Assembly: GCA_028726465.1 (NCBI GenBank)
Contig: JAQYQB010000004.1
Coordinates: forward strand, 79,028 to 143,027
Origin: Mycobacteriaceae bacterium
GTDB lineage: Bacteria > Actinomycetota > Actinomycetes > Mycobacteriales > Mycobacteriaceae
Length of the DNA: 64,000 nucleotides
Direction of reading: 5' to 3'
This document shows, one piece after another, positions 36,542-45,250 of this stretch; the stretch's first letter is position 1; the number at the start of each line of letters is the position of its first letter. Both the position numbers and the translations under genes were made by a program. The notes beneath the pieces are model-generated. The model saw only the letters and a list, made by a program, of their open reading frames with translations, did not search any database and was not told the DNA's origin.

Positions 36542-36709
36542 ATGGCAGCTATGAAACCTCGTACCACGGGCGGAGCGATGGAAGCGGTGGAAGAATCGCG
36601 CAAGATTGTCATGCGGATCCCCTCCGACGGCGGCGGGCGAATCGTCATCGAACTGTCCAAGGAAGAGGCGGCGGAGCTCGGTTCGTTGCTGACCGAAGTC
36701 GCCAGCTAG
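36542..36709 (+). CDS. DUF3117 family protein (Rv1211-like)
   Basis: 55 aa, reading MAAMKPRTTGGAMEAVEESR then KIVMRIPSDGGGRIVIELSK and EEAAELGSLLTEVAS. Near-universal small actinobacterial protein of unknown function, always about this length. M. tuberculosis Rv1211 lies in the same place. The GTGGAAACC upstream is a weak ribosome site. ATG at 36542; an in-frame ATG three codons later (36551) is possible. Confidence 0.9.
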   Translation: MAAMKPRTTGGAMEAVEESRKIVMRIPSDGGGRIVIELSKEEAAELGSLLTEVAS

Positions 36710-36718
36710 AGTAGGTCT

Positions 36719-37579
36719 ATGCTTTCCGACATCATTGATCTTTTGGCGGATCCCGCCGACGGAAGTGCCCTTAAGGGCGCAGACGAGTTTTCCCGCCTCG
36801 TGTCCGAGTCTGGACACAGCTACGACGTAGCCAAGCAGGGCTACGTGACGCTCGCGGCCGGGGCGGGGCTCAAGCACCAGGGCGATGACATGGACATGGT
36901 CAACGCCCGCGAAACCTACCTGGCCAGGGGCCATTTCGCCCCCTTCGTAGAGGCCGTGACCGGCAGCATCCAGGACGTCGTGGAGCCGGTGGCTGACGAT
37001 GTCGCCCCGACCATCCTCGAGGTCGGCGCCGGCACCGGCTACTACCTGGCGCACACGCTCGACTCGATTGCGGGTTCGCGCGGCGTGGGCCTGGATATCT
37101 CCCCGCACGCGGCCAAGCACCTGGCCAAGGCCCACCCGCGGATCGGCGCCGTGGTCGCCGACGTCTGGGAGCGCCTGCCGCTGCGCGATAAGAGCGTGCA
37201 CGCCATCTCCGTGGTCTTCGCCCCGCGTAACCCGGCCGAATTCCGCCGCATCCTGGCCCCGGGCGGCCAGGTCGTTGTGCTGACCCCCGAGGTCGGCCAC
37301 CTCGACGAGCTGCGCGAGCCGCTGGGCATCCTGGGCGTGGAAGAGGGCAAGATCGACCGCATGTACGAGCAGGCCAGCGGCTACCTCGAGCAGGCCGCCG
37401 ACCCGGTGGATATCTCTTTCCCCATCACCCTGGACAAGGAATCCATCCGCGACCAGGTGGGGATGAGCCCGTCGGCGCGGCACATCAGCGCCGCCGAACT
37501 CGACGAGCGCCTAGCGGCCCTGCCGACGACGCTGTCGGTCACCGCCCGCGCCCGCCTCGACCGCCTGCGCGCGGTCTAG
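36719..37579 (+). CDS. RlmA-like 23S rRNA (guanine-N1)-methyltransferase
   Basis: 286 aa SAM-dependent methyltransferase. The order matches RlmA/TlrB: an N-terminal region ending SGHSYDVAKQGYVTLAAG, then HQGDDMDMVNARETYLARGHFAPFVEAV, and the Rossmann methyltransferase with LEVGAGTGYYLAHTL (SAM loop near residue 102). The classical RlmA N-terminus has a zinc finger with four Cys/His; here the expected cysteines are absent (LADPADGSAL and SESGHSYD), so no zinc site is likely. Whether it still modifies G745/G748 is an inference from fold. It begins 9 nt after the DUF3117 stop. Confidence 0.83.
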   Translation: MLSDIIDLLADPADGSALKGADEFSRLVSESGHSYDVAKQGYVTLAAGAGLKHQGDDMDMVNARETYLARGHFAPFVEAVTGSIQDVVEPVADDVAPTILEVGAGTGYYLAHTLDSIAGSRGVGLDISPHAAKHLAKAHPRIGAVVADVWERLPLRDKSVHAISVVFAPRNPAEFRRILAPGGQVVVLTPEVGHLDELREPLGILGVEEGKIDRMYEQASGYLEQAADPVDISFPITLDKESIRDQVGMSPSARHISAAELDERLAALPTTLSVTARARLDRLRAV

Positions 37580-37593
37580 CCCGGCCGGTTCTC

Positions 37594-39018
37594 CTAAGAG
37601 CCGGCGCGCTCCCACTCGCGCAGGATTTCGGCGTCGCCGCTGGTGCGCAGGCCGCTGCAGCCGCCGGTGAAGTAGACGCGCGAGGCCATGGCCACCTGGC
37701 CGCCGTCGGCGAAGACCTCGACGGTAGAGCCATCGATGATGATGGTCAGCGAGTCGGAGTCGTCCTCGGCGAGGGAGGCGGCGGCGGGGGCATCGTCGGC
37801 GTAGAGATCCTGGAACTTGGAGCAGCGCTTAAGGCTGAGCTCCTCGCCGGAGTGGGTCACGACCGCGGCCGGATCCCCGTCGGCGTCGAGCAGTTCGACC
37901 GTCAGGTGGGAGCCGGCCGGCACGTTGAGCAGACCCACCCAGGAACGCGCCCGGGAGGACTCGGCAACCGCGTCCGGCAGGCCCACGGCCGGGGTCTGGA
38001 AGAGCTTGCCGCCCTGCAGGGTGACGTGCCGCGGCAGGGAGAGCACGTTGGCCCAGCCTTCCTCGGTGAAGGAGGGGTGCGTGGTGGCATCGTCGGCGCG
38101 GCCCTGGCCGTTCATGAGACCGAACAGGCGCGACTGCTCGAAGCGCTGCTGCTGGTCGACCGTGCCCGGCATGTAGTTCGTGGTGCGCGGGCGGGTGAAA
38201 TCGTGCCCGAAGTCCAGCTGCTGGAAGCCGGTACGTACGTTAAACACGGTGCCCTCCAGGCGCCCGACCAGGTAGCCGGAGACTTCTCGGTCGCCGCGCT
38301 CGATGGTCACTAGCAGGACGTCGTAGATGTGGTCGTCGACCTGATCGCGCAGGCGGATGATGCGCGGGGAGACGACCGGGGGCAGGTCCCCGCCGGCGCT
38401 CCAGCCGGACAGGCCGGTGTCGCCGTCGAAGGTCAGCGGGCCGGAAAAGGTCCAGGAGGTGCCGTCCTCGGAGTGGAGGATGACCGGCTGCGGGGTTTCC
38501 GTGGTGCCGGTCAGCGCCAGCATGATCCAGCCGGCGTGCCCCTCGTCGCGGTCGGCCTCGGCCCAGCCGGGCACGACGCAGGGGGAGCGGAACCGGGAGA
38601 AATCGGTGGTGTCGGAGGCGACGGTGCCCACCCGCTGGATGGCCGCGTCCAGGGTGGACGGGTCGTCGGAGACCTCGCAGACGCGGTCGAAGTCCTTGTC
38701 TTGGGCCAGGGCCACGGTGCTGCCCGTCGACGTCACGGAGGTGAAGTACAGGTTCACGCCGGCATCGACTGCCGCGACGGCGCCGGCGCGCAGCGTGATT
38801 TCGCCGCCGGCGGGGGCGAGCACGTCGTCGCACTCCAACCAGTCGAAGGGCATGTCCTCGGAGAAGACATGGCCCCACCGGGCGCCCTGCCCGGGCTGCG
38901 CGCGGTACTGGAAGTACAGGTGCCAGGTCGTGCCGTCGAGCAGCGCCCCGGCGGGAGCGTCCAGGATTCCGCTTTCCGGAGCGAAGTGAAGCTCAGGATG
39001 GTGAATGTGGATTGGCAA
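37594..39018 (-). CDS. GH32-like (sucrose/levan hydrolase fold) protein with altered catalytic motifs
   Basis: 474 aa from TTG 39018, which has AAGGAG at 6 nt. Reads as a five-bladed beta-propeller plus C-terminal beta-sandwich of GH32: HFAPESGILDAPAGALLDGTTWHLYFQYR at the start and IIIDGSTVEVFADGGQVAMASRVYF at the end. The three GH32 carboxylate motifs are changed: GILDAPAG replaces WMNDPNG, FRSP replaces FRDP, and GDLP stands where WECP is expected. So hydrolysis of sucrose or fructans is doubtful. It may be a carbohydrate-binding or divergent enzyme. The start is 17 nt downstream of glgA's stop on the same strand, so co-expression with glycogen synthesis is likely. Confidence 0.75.
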   Translation of the reverse strand: MPIHIHHPELHFAPESGILDAPAGALLDGTTWHLYFQYRAQPGQGARWGHVFSEDMPFDWLECDDVLAPAGGEITLRAGAVAAVDAGVNLYFTSVTSTGSTVALAQDKDFDRVCEVSDDPSTLDAAIQRVGTVASDTTDFSRFRSPCVVPGWAEADRDEGHAGWIMLALTGTTETPQPVILHSEDGTSWTFSGPLTFDGDTGLSGWSAGGDLPPVVSPRIIRLRDQVDDHIYDVLLVTIERGDREVSGYLVGRLEGTVFNVRTGFQQLDFGHDFTRPRTTNYMPGTVDQQQRFEQSRLFGLMNGQGRADDATTHPSFTEEGWANVLSLPRHVTLQGGKLFQTPAVGLPDAVAESSRARSWVGLLNVPAGSHLTVELLDADGDPAAVVTHSGEELSLKRCSKFQDLYADDAPAAASLAEDDSDSLTIIIDGSTVEVFADGGQVAMASRVYFTGGCSGLRTSGDAEILREWERAGS

Positions 39019-39035
39019 GAAAAACTCCTTAAAAC

Positions 39036-40190
39036 TCAGACCAGCGAGCGGTAGATATCGACCGTTTGTTGTGCGATTGCCGCCCAGGAAAACTCCTCCA
39101 CGGCGCGCTGCCGGCCGGCCTCGCCGTAGCGGCGGGCGCGGTCGGGGTCGGCGGCGAGGTCGTTGACGGCCTGGGCCAGATCCGCCTCGAAGGTGGCGGC
39201 GTCGTCGGCGTCGTAGGGCACCAGAGTACCCGTAATCCCGTCGCGGACGACTTCCGGAATGCCGCCGACGCGCGAGGCGACGACCGCGGTGCCGCACGCC
39301 ATGGCCTCGAGGTTAACGATTCCCAGCGGCTCGTAGATGGACGGGCACACGAAAATATCCGCGCCGGTGTAGACCTGCTGGACGCGGTCGTGGTCGAGCA
39401 TCTCTTGGACCCAGAAGACGCCGTCGCGCTCAGCGCGCAGCGTGTCCACTAAGGCCTGGGTGCGCTCGGCGATCTCCGGGGTATCGGGGGCGCCGGCGCA
39501 CAGAACGAGCTGGATGCCCGGGTCGAAGGAGCGGGCGGCGCGCAGCAGGTGCTCCACGCCCTTCTGGCGGGTAATCCGGCCCACGAAGGCGACCACCGGC
39601 CGCTGGCTGTCCACGCCCAGCTGTGCCAGGTAGTCGCCGTGGCGCGGCTGCCAGCGCTGCGTATCGATGCCGTTGAGCACCACGTGCACCTTGCCGGCGT
39701 CGATGTGCGGGTAGGCGTCCAGGATGGAGTCCTTCATGCCCGCAGAGACGGCGATGACGGCGTCGGCGGATTCCATGGCGTTGCGCTCGGACCAGCTGGA
39801 GATGTCGTAGCCGCCGCCCAGCTGCTCGCGCTTCCACGGGCGGTGCGGCTCCAAGGAGTGGGCGGTGACCACGTGCGGGATGCCGTAGAGCAGCCCCGCC
39901 AGGTGGCCGCCCAGGCCGGAATACCAGGTGTGCGAGTGCACCACGTCCAGGTTGTCGGCCGCGTGCGCCATCCGCAGGCCGGTCGACAGGGTCTGTAGGG
40001 CGGGGTTGGCGTCGTTCAGCGCGCTGTCGGGGCCGTGGGCAAAGACCCCGGCCTCAGCGCGGTCGGCGCCCATGCAGTGGACGTCGACGTCGATGATGTC
40101 GCGCATGAAGCGGGTCAGCTCGGCGACGTGGACCCCGGCGCCGCCGTAGACCTCGGGAGGGTATTCCTTGGAAAAGATTCCGGCTCTCAT
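39036..40190 (-). CDS. glgA: Glycogen synthase / glucan glucosyltransferase GlgA, actinobacterial type
   Basis: 384 aa GT4-type enzyme that extends alpha-1,4-glucans or makes maltose-1-phosphate, as actinobacterial GlgA/GlgM do. N-terminal KEYPPEVYGGAGVHVAELTR binds the acceptor sugar; HSHTWYSGLGGHLAGLLY and AHSLEPHRPWKREQLGGGY follow; the C-terminal donor site has FVGRITRQKGVEHLL near 215 and FVCPSIYEPLGIVNLEAMACGTAVV near 310. Shorter than the E. coli GT5 enzyme (477). Divergent from glgC across 109 nt, a shared control region. The GH32-like gene follows. Confidence 0.9.
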   Translation of the reverse strand: MRAGIFSKEYPPEVYGGAGVHVAELTRFMRDIIDVDVHCMGADRAEAGVFAHGPDSALNDANPALQTLSTGLRMAHAADNLDVVHSHTWYSGLGGHLAGLLYGIPHVVTAHSLEPHRPWKREQLGGGYDISSWSERNAMESADAVIAVSAGMKDSILDAYPHIDAGKVHVVLNGIDTQRWQPRHGDYLAQLGVDSQRPVVAFVGRITRQKGVEHLLRAARSFDPGIQLVLCAGAPDTPEIAERTQALVDTLRAERDGVFWVQEMLDHDRVQQVYTGADIFVCPSIYEPLGIVNLEAMACGTAVVASRVGGIPEVVRDGITGTLVPYDADDAATFEADLAQAVNDLAADPDRARRYGEAGRQRAVEEFSWAAIAQQTVDIYRSLV

Positions 40191-40299
40191 ACCCTCCCAG
40201 AATAATGATTAATGCCGCGCCGCGCACCGAAGGTAAACAGGGGGTAAATACTAGCCATTTCCGCTGCGTAGTTTCGATACTGCGGATAGGTTGGAGGTT

Positions 40300-41517
40300 G
40301 TGAGAAGCCAGCCTAACGTCCTTGCCATCGTCCTCGCGGGCGGAGAGGGCAAACGCCTCTTTCCGTTGACGGAAGACCGCGCCAAACCCGCCGTGCCTTT
40401 CGGCGGCTCCTACCGACTCGTCGACTTCGTCTTGTCGAATCTGGTCAACGCCCGTTTCTTGAAGATCGCGGTGCTGACCCAGTACAAGTCGCACTCGCTC
40501 GACCGCCACATCTCCCAAGCCTGGAACCTGTCCGGGCCCACGCCGCAGTACATCGCCTCCGTGCCCGCGCAGCAGCGGCGCGGCAAGCGCTGGTACAACG
40601 GCTCGGCCGACGCGATCGTCCAGTCGCTGAACCTCATCTACGACGAGAAGCCCGACTACGTCATCGTCTTCGGCGCCGACCACGTCTACCGCATGGACCC
40701 GGCGCAGATGGTCGACGAGCACATCGCGACCGGCCTGGACTGCTCCGTCGCCGGCATCCGCGTGCCCCGCTCCGAGGCCAGCGCCTTCGGCTGCATCCAG
40801 GCCGACGGCATGGGCACTATCACCGAGTTCGTCGAAAAGCCGGCCGATCCGCCGTCCACCCCCGACGACCCGACGCAGACCTATGCCTCCATGGGCAACT
40901 ACGTCTTCACCGCCCAGGCGCTTATCGATGCCCTCCTGGCCGACGAGGACAACCCCGACTCCGCGCACGACATGGGCGGCGACATCATCCCGTACTTCGT
41001 GGAGCGCGGCCAGGCCCACGTCTACGATTTCATGTCTAACCAAGTACCCGGCTCTACCGAGCGCGACCACGGCTACTGGCGCGACGTGGGAACAATTGAC
41101 TCCTTCTACGAGGCGCACATGGATCTCATCTCCGTGCACCCCATCTTCAACCTGTACAACCGGCACTGGCCCATCCACTCGACGGATGATTCCAACTTCC
41201 CGCCGGCGAAGTTCGTGCAAAACGGTATCGCGCAGTCGTCGATGGTGGCCCCGGGCTGCATCATCTCCGGCGGCACGGTGCGCAACTCGGTGCTGGCCTC
41301 CGACGTGCACGTCGCCGACGGCGCGACCGTGGAGGGTTCCGTGCTGCTGCCGGGCGTGCGCGTCGGCCGCGGGGCCGTGGTGCGGCACGCCATCCTGGAC
41401 AAGAACGTCGAGGTAGGCGAGGGCGCCATCATCGGCGTCGACGCGGAGCGCGACGCCGAGCGCTTCCAGATTTCGGCCGGCGGCGTGGTCGTCGTCGGCA
41501 AGAACCAGCGCGTTTAG
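40300..41517 (+). CDS. glgC: Glucose-1-phosphate adenylyltransferase
   Basis: Makes ADP-glucose for glycogen. 405 aa from GTG 40300; TTG 40291 is in frame and the TTGGAGG at 40291-40297 may be its ribosome site, so the exact start is uncertain. Motifs: [26 protein letters not shown] at the N-terminus (nucleotide and activator sites), [32 protein letters not shown], GAxEKP-type FVEKPADPP, and a C-terminal left-handed helix domain ([26 protein letters not shown]). Its last 4 nt overlap the convergent methyltransferase gene. Confidence 0.94.
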   Translation: MRSQPNVLAIVLAGGEGKRLFPLTEDRAKPAVPFGGSYRLVDFVLSNLVNARFLKIAVLTQYKSHSLDRHISQAWNLSGPTPQYIASVPAQQRRGKRWYNGSADAIVQSLNLIYDEKPDYVIVFGADHVYRMDPAQMVDEHIATGLDCSVAGIRVPRSEASAFGCIQADGMGTITEFVEKPADPPSTPDDPTQTYASMGNYVFTAQALIDALLADEDNPDSAHDMGGDIIPYFVERGQAHVYDFMSNQVPGSTERDHGYWRDVGTIDSFYEAHMDLISVHPIFNLYNRHWPIHSTDDSNFPPAKFVQNGIAQSSMVAPGCIISGGTVRNSVLASDVHVADGATVEGSVLLPGVRVGRGAVVRHAILDKNVEVGEGAIIGVDAERDAERFQISAGGVVVVGKNQRV

Positions 41518-42185
41518 AGCTTCGTCACGAGCGTGACCCCGCCGCCCAGCGGCAGGCGGGTGACCACGGCGTCCTCGAGCTCGCGGATGGCGGCGTCGGC
41601 CTGGCGGGCGGACTGGGTGGCCCGATCCGTGCGGGAGCTATCGCCCAAGGTCCCGTCCAGGAGGGCATTCGGGAGGATCAGGGTGCCGTGCGGGGATAGG
41701 AGGGGCCAGGCGGCATCGACTAGCGCGGGCAGGTCCAGGCTGTGCACGTCGGCGTAGATGACCTGGTAGGACTCGCTGGCCAGGCGGCTCATGACGTCGA
41801 GCGGGCGCGACGGCAGGTAACGCACGCGGCTGGGCGGGTAACCGGCCTCGCGGAAGGAGGCCTTGGCCGCGGCCTGGTGCTCGGCCTCCGGGTCGATGCA
41901 GGTCAGCGAACCCGACTCGGACAGGCCCTCCAAAACGTAGAGGCCGACGACCGCCGCGGCCGGGGAAATGACAATAGCTTGGGCTTTCGGCGTGGCCGCG
42001 TGCCCCGTCGAGGCGGCGGCGAGGGTGCTAATCAGCTGGCCCAGCGACTCGTCGGGCAGCGGCAGGGAATACTCCTGCGCGTGGTCGCGGGCGTGCGCCA
42101 GTGCCTCCGAGGGCGCGGAGGTCGAGCCGATATAGGATTGCAATGCGTCAAAAGCCGTAGTAGTCACGGCCTTCAGTCTAGGCAT
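41514..42185 (-). CDS. O-methyltransferase (Rv1220c-like)
   Basis: 223 aa from ATG 42185; GTG 42167 (VTTTAFDAL) is a possible alternative. Family 3 O-methyltransferase: the SAM loop is weakened ([17 protein letters not shown] in place of the usual ExGxxxGxS), then [22 protein letters not shown] and [41 protein letters not shown]. Substrate unknown. The same gene lies beside sigE in mycobacteria, divergently, as here. The 114-nt gap to sigE is the shared promoter region. Confidence 0.82.
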   Translation of the reverse strand: MPRLKAVTTTAFDALQSYIGSTSAPSEALAHARDHAQEYSLPLPDESLGQLISTLAAASTGHAATPKAQAIVISPAAAVVGLYVLEGLSESGSLTCIDPEAEHQAAAKASFREAGYPPSRVRYLPSRPLDVMSRLASESYQVIYADVHSLDLPALVDAAWPLLSPHGTLILPNALLDGTLGDSSRTDRATQSARQADAAIRELEDAVVTRLPLGGGVTLVTKL

Positions 42186-42299
42186 AATGCCGCGCTTAGG
42201 TGGGGATAACGCCCCGAGTTGTGGGTGGCAAAACGGCTAACAGCAAATGTACAGTCCACCGTCTGGAGTTTGGAAGAAAGATGTAGCACAATACTTGTT

Positions 42300-42908
42300 A
42301 TGGCAAAAGAGTCACTCCCGTCGAACGATGCCCCCGCAAGCACCGCAGCTTTCGATGCCGGGCAGGCAGCCATGCCATCGTGGGCCGACTTGGTGGCCGA
42401 GCACGCCGACAGCGTCTACCGGCTGGCCTACCGCCTGTCCGGTAACCAGCACGACGCGGAGGACCTAACCCAGGAGACCTTCATGCGTGTGTTCCGGTCG
42501 CTGCACAACTACCAGCCGGGCACCTTCGAGGGCTGGCTGCACCGGATCACCACCAACCTCTTCCTGGACATGGTGCGCCACCGCGCGAAGATCCGCATGG
42601 AGGCCCTGCCCGAGGATTACGACCGCGTGCCGGGCAACGATATGACGCCCGAGCAGGCCTACACCGTGGCCAATCTGGACCCGGCCTTGCAGGCCGCGCT
42701 GGATTCGCTGAGCCCGGAGTTTCGTGTCGTCGTCGTGCTTTGCGACGTCGTGGGCATGAGCTACGACGAAATCGCCGAGACCCTGGGCGTGAAGATGGGC
42801 ACTGTGCGCTCCCGCATCCACCGCGGCCGGTCCCAGCTGCGCGCGGCCATCGAGTCCGCCGCGGCTAACGATGCCGACGCTCGCCTCCTGCTTCCCACCA
42901 AGTCCTAG
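42300..42908 (+). CDS. sigE: ECF sigma factor SigE
   Basis: Directs RNA polymerase to envelope-stress promoters. 202 aa from ATG 42300. The sigma-2 region begins [37 protein letters not shown] near residue 33 and includes the -10-binding helix; [22 protein letters not shown] follows. Sigma-4 is [49 protein letters not shown] near 140. No ribosome site precedes ATG 42300; ATG 42372 (MPSWADLV) is a possible second start. A GGAA...GTT pair close upstream may be an autoregulatory promoter. The following gene is its zinc anti-sigma factor. Confidence 0.93.
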   Translation: MAKESLPSNDAPASTAAFDAGQAAMPSWADLVAEHADSVYRLAYRLSGNQHDAEDLTQETFMRVFRSLHNYQPGTFEGWLHRITTNLFLDMVRHRAKIRMEALPEDYDRVPGNDMTPEQAYTVANLDPALQAALDSLSPEFRVVVVLCDVVGMSYDEIAETLGVKMGTVRSRIHRGRSQLRAAIESAAANDADARLLLPTKS

Positions 42909-42927
42909 GAAAATTCCCTAGGCTGGT
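42893..42927 (+). promoter_or_regulatory. Hairpin between sigE and the anti-sigma gene
   Basis: CACCAAGTCCTAGG and CCTAGGCTGGTG flank AAAATTC: 6 bp plus 5 bp interrupted by a small loop. It spans the sigE stop, and no T tract follows. It could limit readthrough or protect the sigE end of the transcript. Confidence 0.4.
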
Positions 42928-42967
42928 GTTAGGACTAGTGCTAGGTGGCAGAAAGGAGGCCAAAGCT

Positions 42968-43456
42968 GTGCACCCGCATGTTTCGCGTTTTTCTTCCTTG
43001 GGCGCGGCCGGAGCTGCCGGTTCGGCCGGAGCTGCTGGCGCGGCGGGGATTGCGCGGGCCCGCAAGATCCGCGACAAGGCTAAGGCGCGGGCCCGCCGCA
43101 TGGACACCATCGGGCACTTGGGCCCCGAGGCGGTCGTGGCCTTCGTCGACGGCGAGATGGACCACAAGGCCGCTCACCGCGTGCGCGTGCACCTAGTACA
43201 CTGCGCGGAATGCCGCCGCGAGGTCCACGTGCAGCGCGGCGCCTCGGAATGGGTGCGCATGTGCAACGTCGACCACCAGGTGCGCGCGCCGCATTCGCTG
43301 GTGGATAGGCTGACTAGCATCGCTAGCTCGGCGGTGGGGCCCGGCCCGGACGCCTCCACGCCGACCTACCATCCGGAACAGGATCTGCTCGACCGGCTGG
43401 AGATGATGGTGCGGGCCATCCGGCATAACCAGGGCCGTGGAGAAAGACTAGAGTAA
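42968..43456 (+). CDS. cseE: Zinc-binding anti-sigma factor of SigE (CseE/RseA type)
   Basis: 162 aa from GTG 42968, preceded by AAAGGAGG at 8 nt. An Ala/Gly-rich N-terminus (AAGAAGSAGAAGAAGIARARK) leads to a ZAS domain: LGPEAVVAFVDGEMDHKAAHRVRVHLVHCAECRREV, where HLVHCAEC supplies the H-x3-C-x2-C zinc motif. No membrane segment is seen, so it acts in the cytosol, holding SigE until oxidation or heat releases it. This matches the C. glutamicum order sigE-cseE-tatB; the htrA found here in mycobacteria is missing. The Ala/Gly stretch lies in DNA rich in GCNGGN repeats. Confidence 0.88.
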   Translation: MHPHVSRFSSLGAAGAAGSAGAAGAAGIARARKIRDKAKARARRMDTIGHLGPEAVVAFVDGEMDHKAAHRVRVHLVHCAECRREVHVQRGASEWVRMCNVDHQVRAPHSLVDRLTSIASSAVGPGPDASTPTYHPEQDLLDRLEMMVRAIRHNQGRGERLE

Positions 43457-43461
43457 GTCAC

Positions 43462-44019
43462 GTGTTTTCGAATTTAGGCGTTACCGAGATCGTGGTGATC
43501 GTGCTGATCGCCGTCGTTGTCATCGGGCCGGAGCGGCTGCCCGGCGTGCTCCAGGACGTGCGCGCCGCGATTTTCGCCGCGCGGCGGGCGATCAACAACG
43601 CCAAGGCCGAGCTCAACGGCGAGGTGGGGGAGTTCTCCAAGGAGTTCGACGACCTGCGCGGGCCGCTCAACCAGGCCATGGAGTGGGGCCGGCTCGGGCC
43701 CCGCGGCGTGCTGACCAAGGCGCTGTTCGACGGCGACGATAGCGCCTGGGACGACTTCAACCCGAAGAAATTCTTAGACGAGCCGGCGGCGAAGGTCGAG
43801 CAGCGCGAGGAAAGCTACAGCCCGTACACCGACCAGCCGCGCGAAACCAATACCGCGGCGGCCGCGCAGGGCTTTGATTATTCGCAGATTTACGCTGCCG
43901 ATGCCACCTCTGCCCCCGCGCCCGAGGAGAAGGCAGCACCGCAGCCTAAGCAGCAACCGCAGCCGAGTGAACGCCGCCCCGAGCAGACCTCGGGCTTTAG
44001 CTGGTCGGATATTACCTAG
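43462..44019 (+). CDS. tatB: Sec-independent translocase subunit TatB
   Basis: 185 aa. One N-terminal membrane helix (GVTEIVVIVLIAVVVIGPERLPGVL), where the conserved Glu8 and the GPERLP hinge are TatB-specific, then a long amphipathic helix (DVRAAIFAARRAINNAKAELNGEVGEFSKEFDDL). The C-terminal half is acidic and Gln/Pro-rich (KAAPQPKQQPQPSERRPEQ). TatB binds twin-arginine substrates; the formate dehydrogenase at the window start would be such a client. The GTG start is 5 nt after cseE, so it belongs to the sigE unit. Confidence 0.9.
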   Translation: MFSNLGVTEIVVIVLIAVVVIGPERLPGVLQDVRAAIFAARRAINNAKAELNGEVGEFSKEFDDLRGPLNQAMEWGRLGPRGVLTKALFDGDDSAWDDFNPKKFLDEPAAKVEQREESYSPYTDQPRETNTAAAAQGFDYSQIYAADATSAPAPEEKAAPQPKQQPQPSERRPEQTSGFSWSDIT

Positions 44020-44022
44020 CGT

Positions 44023-45159
44023 TTAGTGCTGGGTAACGCCCAAGCCCAGCGGCTTGCCGGCCAGGGAATCCTTCCGCACCGCGATCTTGTCCGCGATGGC
44101 GGCCACCGCTTGCGCGGCAGCCGAGTCGGGGGCCTGCTCGAGGATCGGCACGCCGGCATCGCCGCCGGTGCGCAGCGCCGGATCCAGCGGAATCTGGCCC
44201 AGCAGCGGGACCTCGTGGCCCAAAAGGGTGCTCAGCCGGTCCGCGACGATCTGGCCGCCGCCGCTGCCGAAGATGTCCATCGTGGTGCCGTCCGGCATGA
44301 CCATCGCGCCCATGTTCTCAATGACGCCGGCCACACGCTGGCGGGTCTGCTGGGAGATGGAGCCGGCGCGCTCGGCGACCTCCGCGGCCGCGGCCTGCGG
44401 GGTGGTGACGATGAGCAGCTCGGCGTTGGGGATGAGCTGGGCCACCGAGAGCGCGACATCGCCGGTGCCGGGAGGGAGATCCAGCAGCAGCACGTCGAGG
44501 TCGCCCCAGAAGACGTCGACCAGGAACTGCTGGAGGGCGCGGTGGAGCATCGGCCCGCGCCAGACGACCGGCGCGTTGCCCTCGACGAACTGGCCGATGG
44601 AGATGTGCTTAATATCGTGCGCGATGGGCGGCAGCAGCATCTCCTCGTCCAGCACGGTGGGGCCTGTCGTCGAGCCCAGCAGGCCGGGGACGGAGTGGCC
44701 GTAGATGTCGGCATCGATAATGCCTACCTTGAGGCTCTTGCGCTGCAGGGCGGAGGCCAGGTTGACGGTCACGGAGGACTTGCCGACGCCGCCCTTGCCC
44801 GAGGCCACCGCGAAGACGCGGGTGGTGGAATCGGGCTTCGCGAACGGGATTTCCGGCTCGGCCTTGCCGCCGCGGAGCTTCTTTTTGAGTTCGAGGCGCT
44901 GCTCGTCGTTCATCGCATCCAGCGTCACGGTGACGTTGCCAACGCCGTCGATGTCTTCCAACGCCGCCTGGGTGTTGGACTGGATGGTGTTTTTCATCGG
45001 GCAGCCGGCGATGGTCAGGTAGATTTCCACGGCGACGTCGTTGCCGTCGACGGAAATGGACTTGACCATGTCGAGTTCGGTAATCGGGCGCCCGATTTCA
45101 GGATCCTCTACGCGGGAGAGCGCGCTGCGGACAGCGGATTCGGTTAGTGCACTAGTCAT
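44023..45159 (-). CDS. mrp: Mrp/NBP35-family Fe-S carrier ATPase
   Basis: 378 aa from ATG 45159 (45171 and 45198 are possible longer starts). An N-terminal DUF59/MIP18 domain (SRVEDPEIGRPITELDMV; TIAGCPMKNTIQ with a Cys) is followed by a P-loop ATPase: VFAVASGKGGVGKSSVTVNLA near residue 113, DADIYGHSVPGLLG and LLLDLPPGTGD. It keeps MDIFGSGGG, but the CxxC found in many Mrp proteins is replaced (MGAMVMPDGT), as is usual in actinobacteria. It assembles or delivers Fe-S clusters. Convergent with tatB with 3 nt between stops. Confidence 0.9.
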   Translation of the reverse strand: MTSALTESAVRSALSRVEDPEIGRPITELDMVKSISVDGNDVAVEIYLTIAGCPMKNTIQSNTQAALEDIDGVGNVTVTLDAMNDEQRLELKKKLRGGKAEPEIPFAKPDSTTRVFAVASGKGGVGKSSVTVNLASALQRKSLKVGIIDADIYGHSVPGLLGSTTGPTVLDEEMLLPPIAHDIKHISIGQFVEGNAPVVWRGPMLHRALQQFLVDVFWGDLDVLLLDLPPGTGDVALSVAQLIPNAELLIVTTPQAAAAEVAERAGSISQQTRQRVAGVIENMGAMVMPDGTTMDIFGSGGGQIVADRLSTLLGHEVPLLGQIPLDPALRTGGDAGVPILEQAPDSAAAQAVAAIADKIAVRKDSLAGKPLGLGVTQH

Positions 45160-45250
45160 ATCATGAACCATCGTAGTAACCGGGCGGGGAAAATACACGT
45201 CGGGGCACGCCGTGTAAGATGACAGGGAATTTCAACGTTGGGAGGATTCG

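Noticed and set aside
42968-43090. Low-complexity Ala/Gly stretch suspected as a repeat expansion
   Set aside because: Codon choice varies and the frame is needed for the anti-sigma protein; ordinary composition bias.
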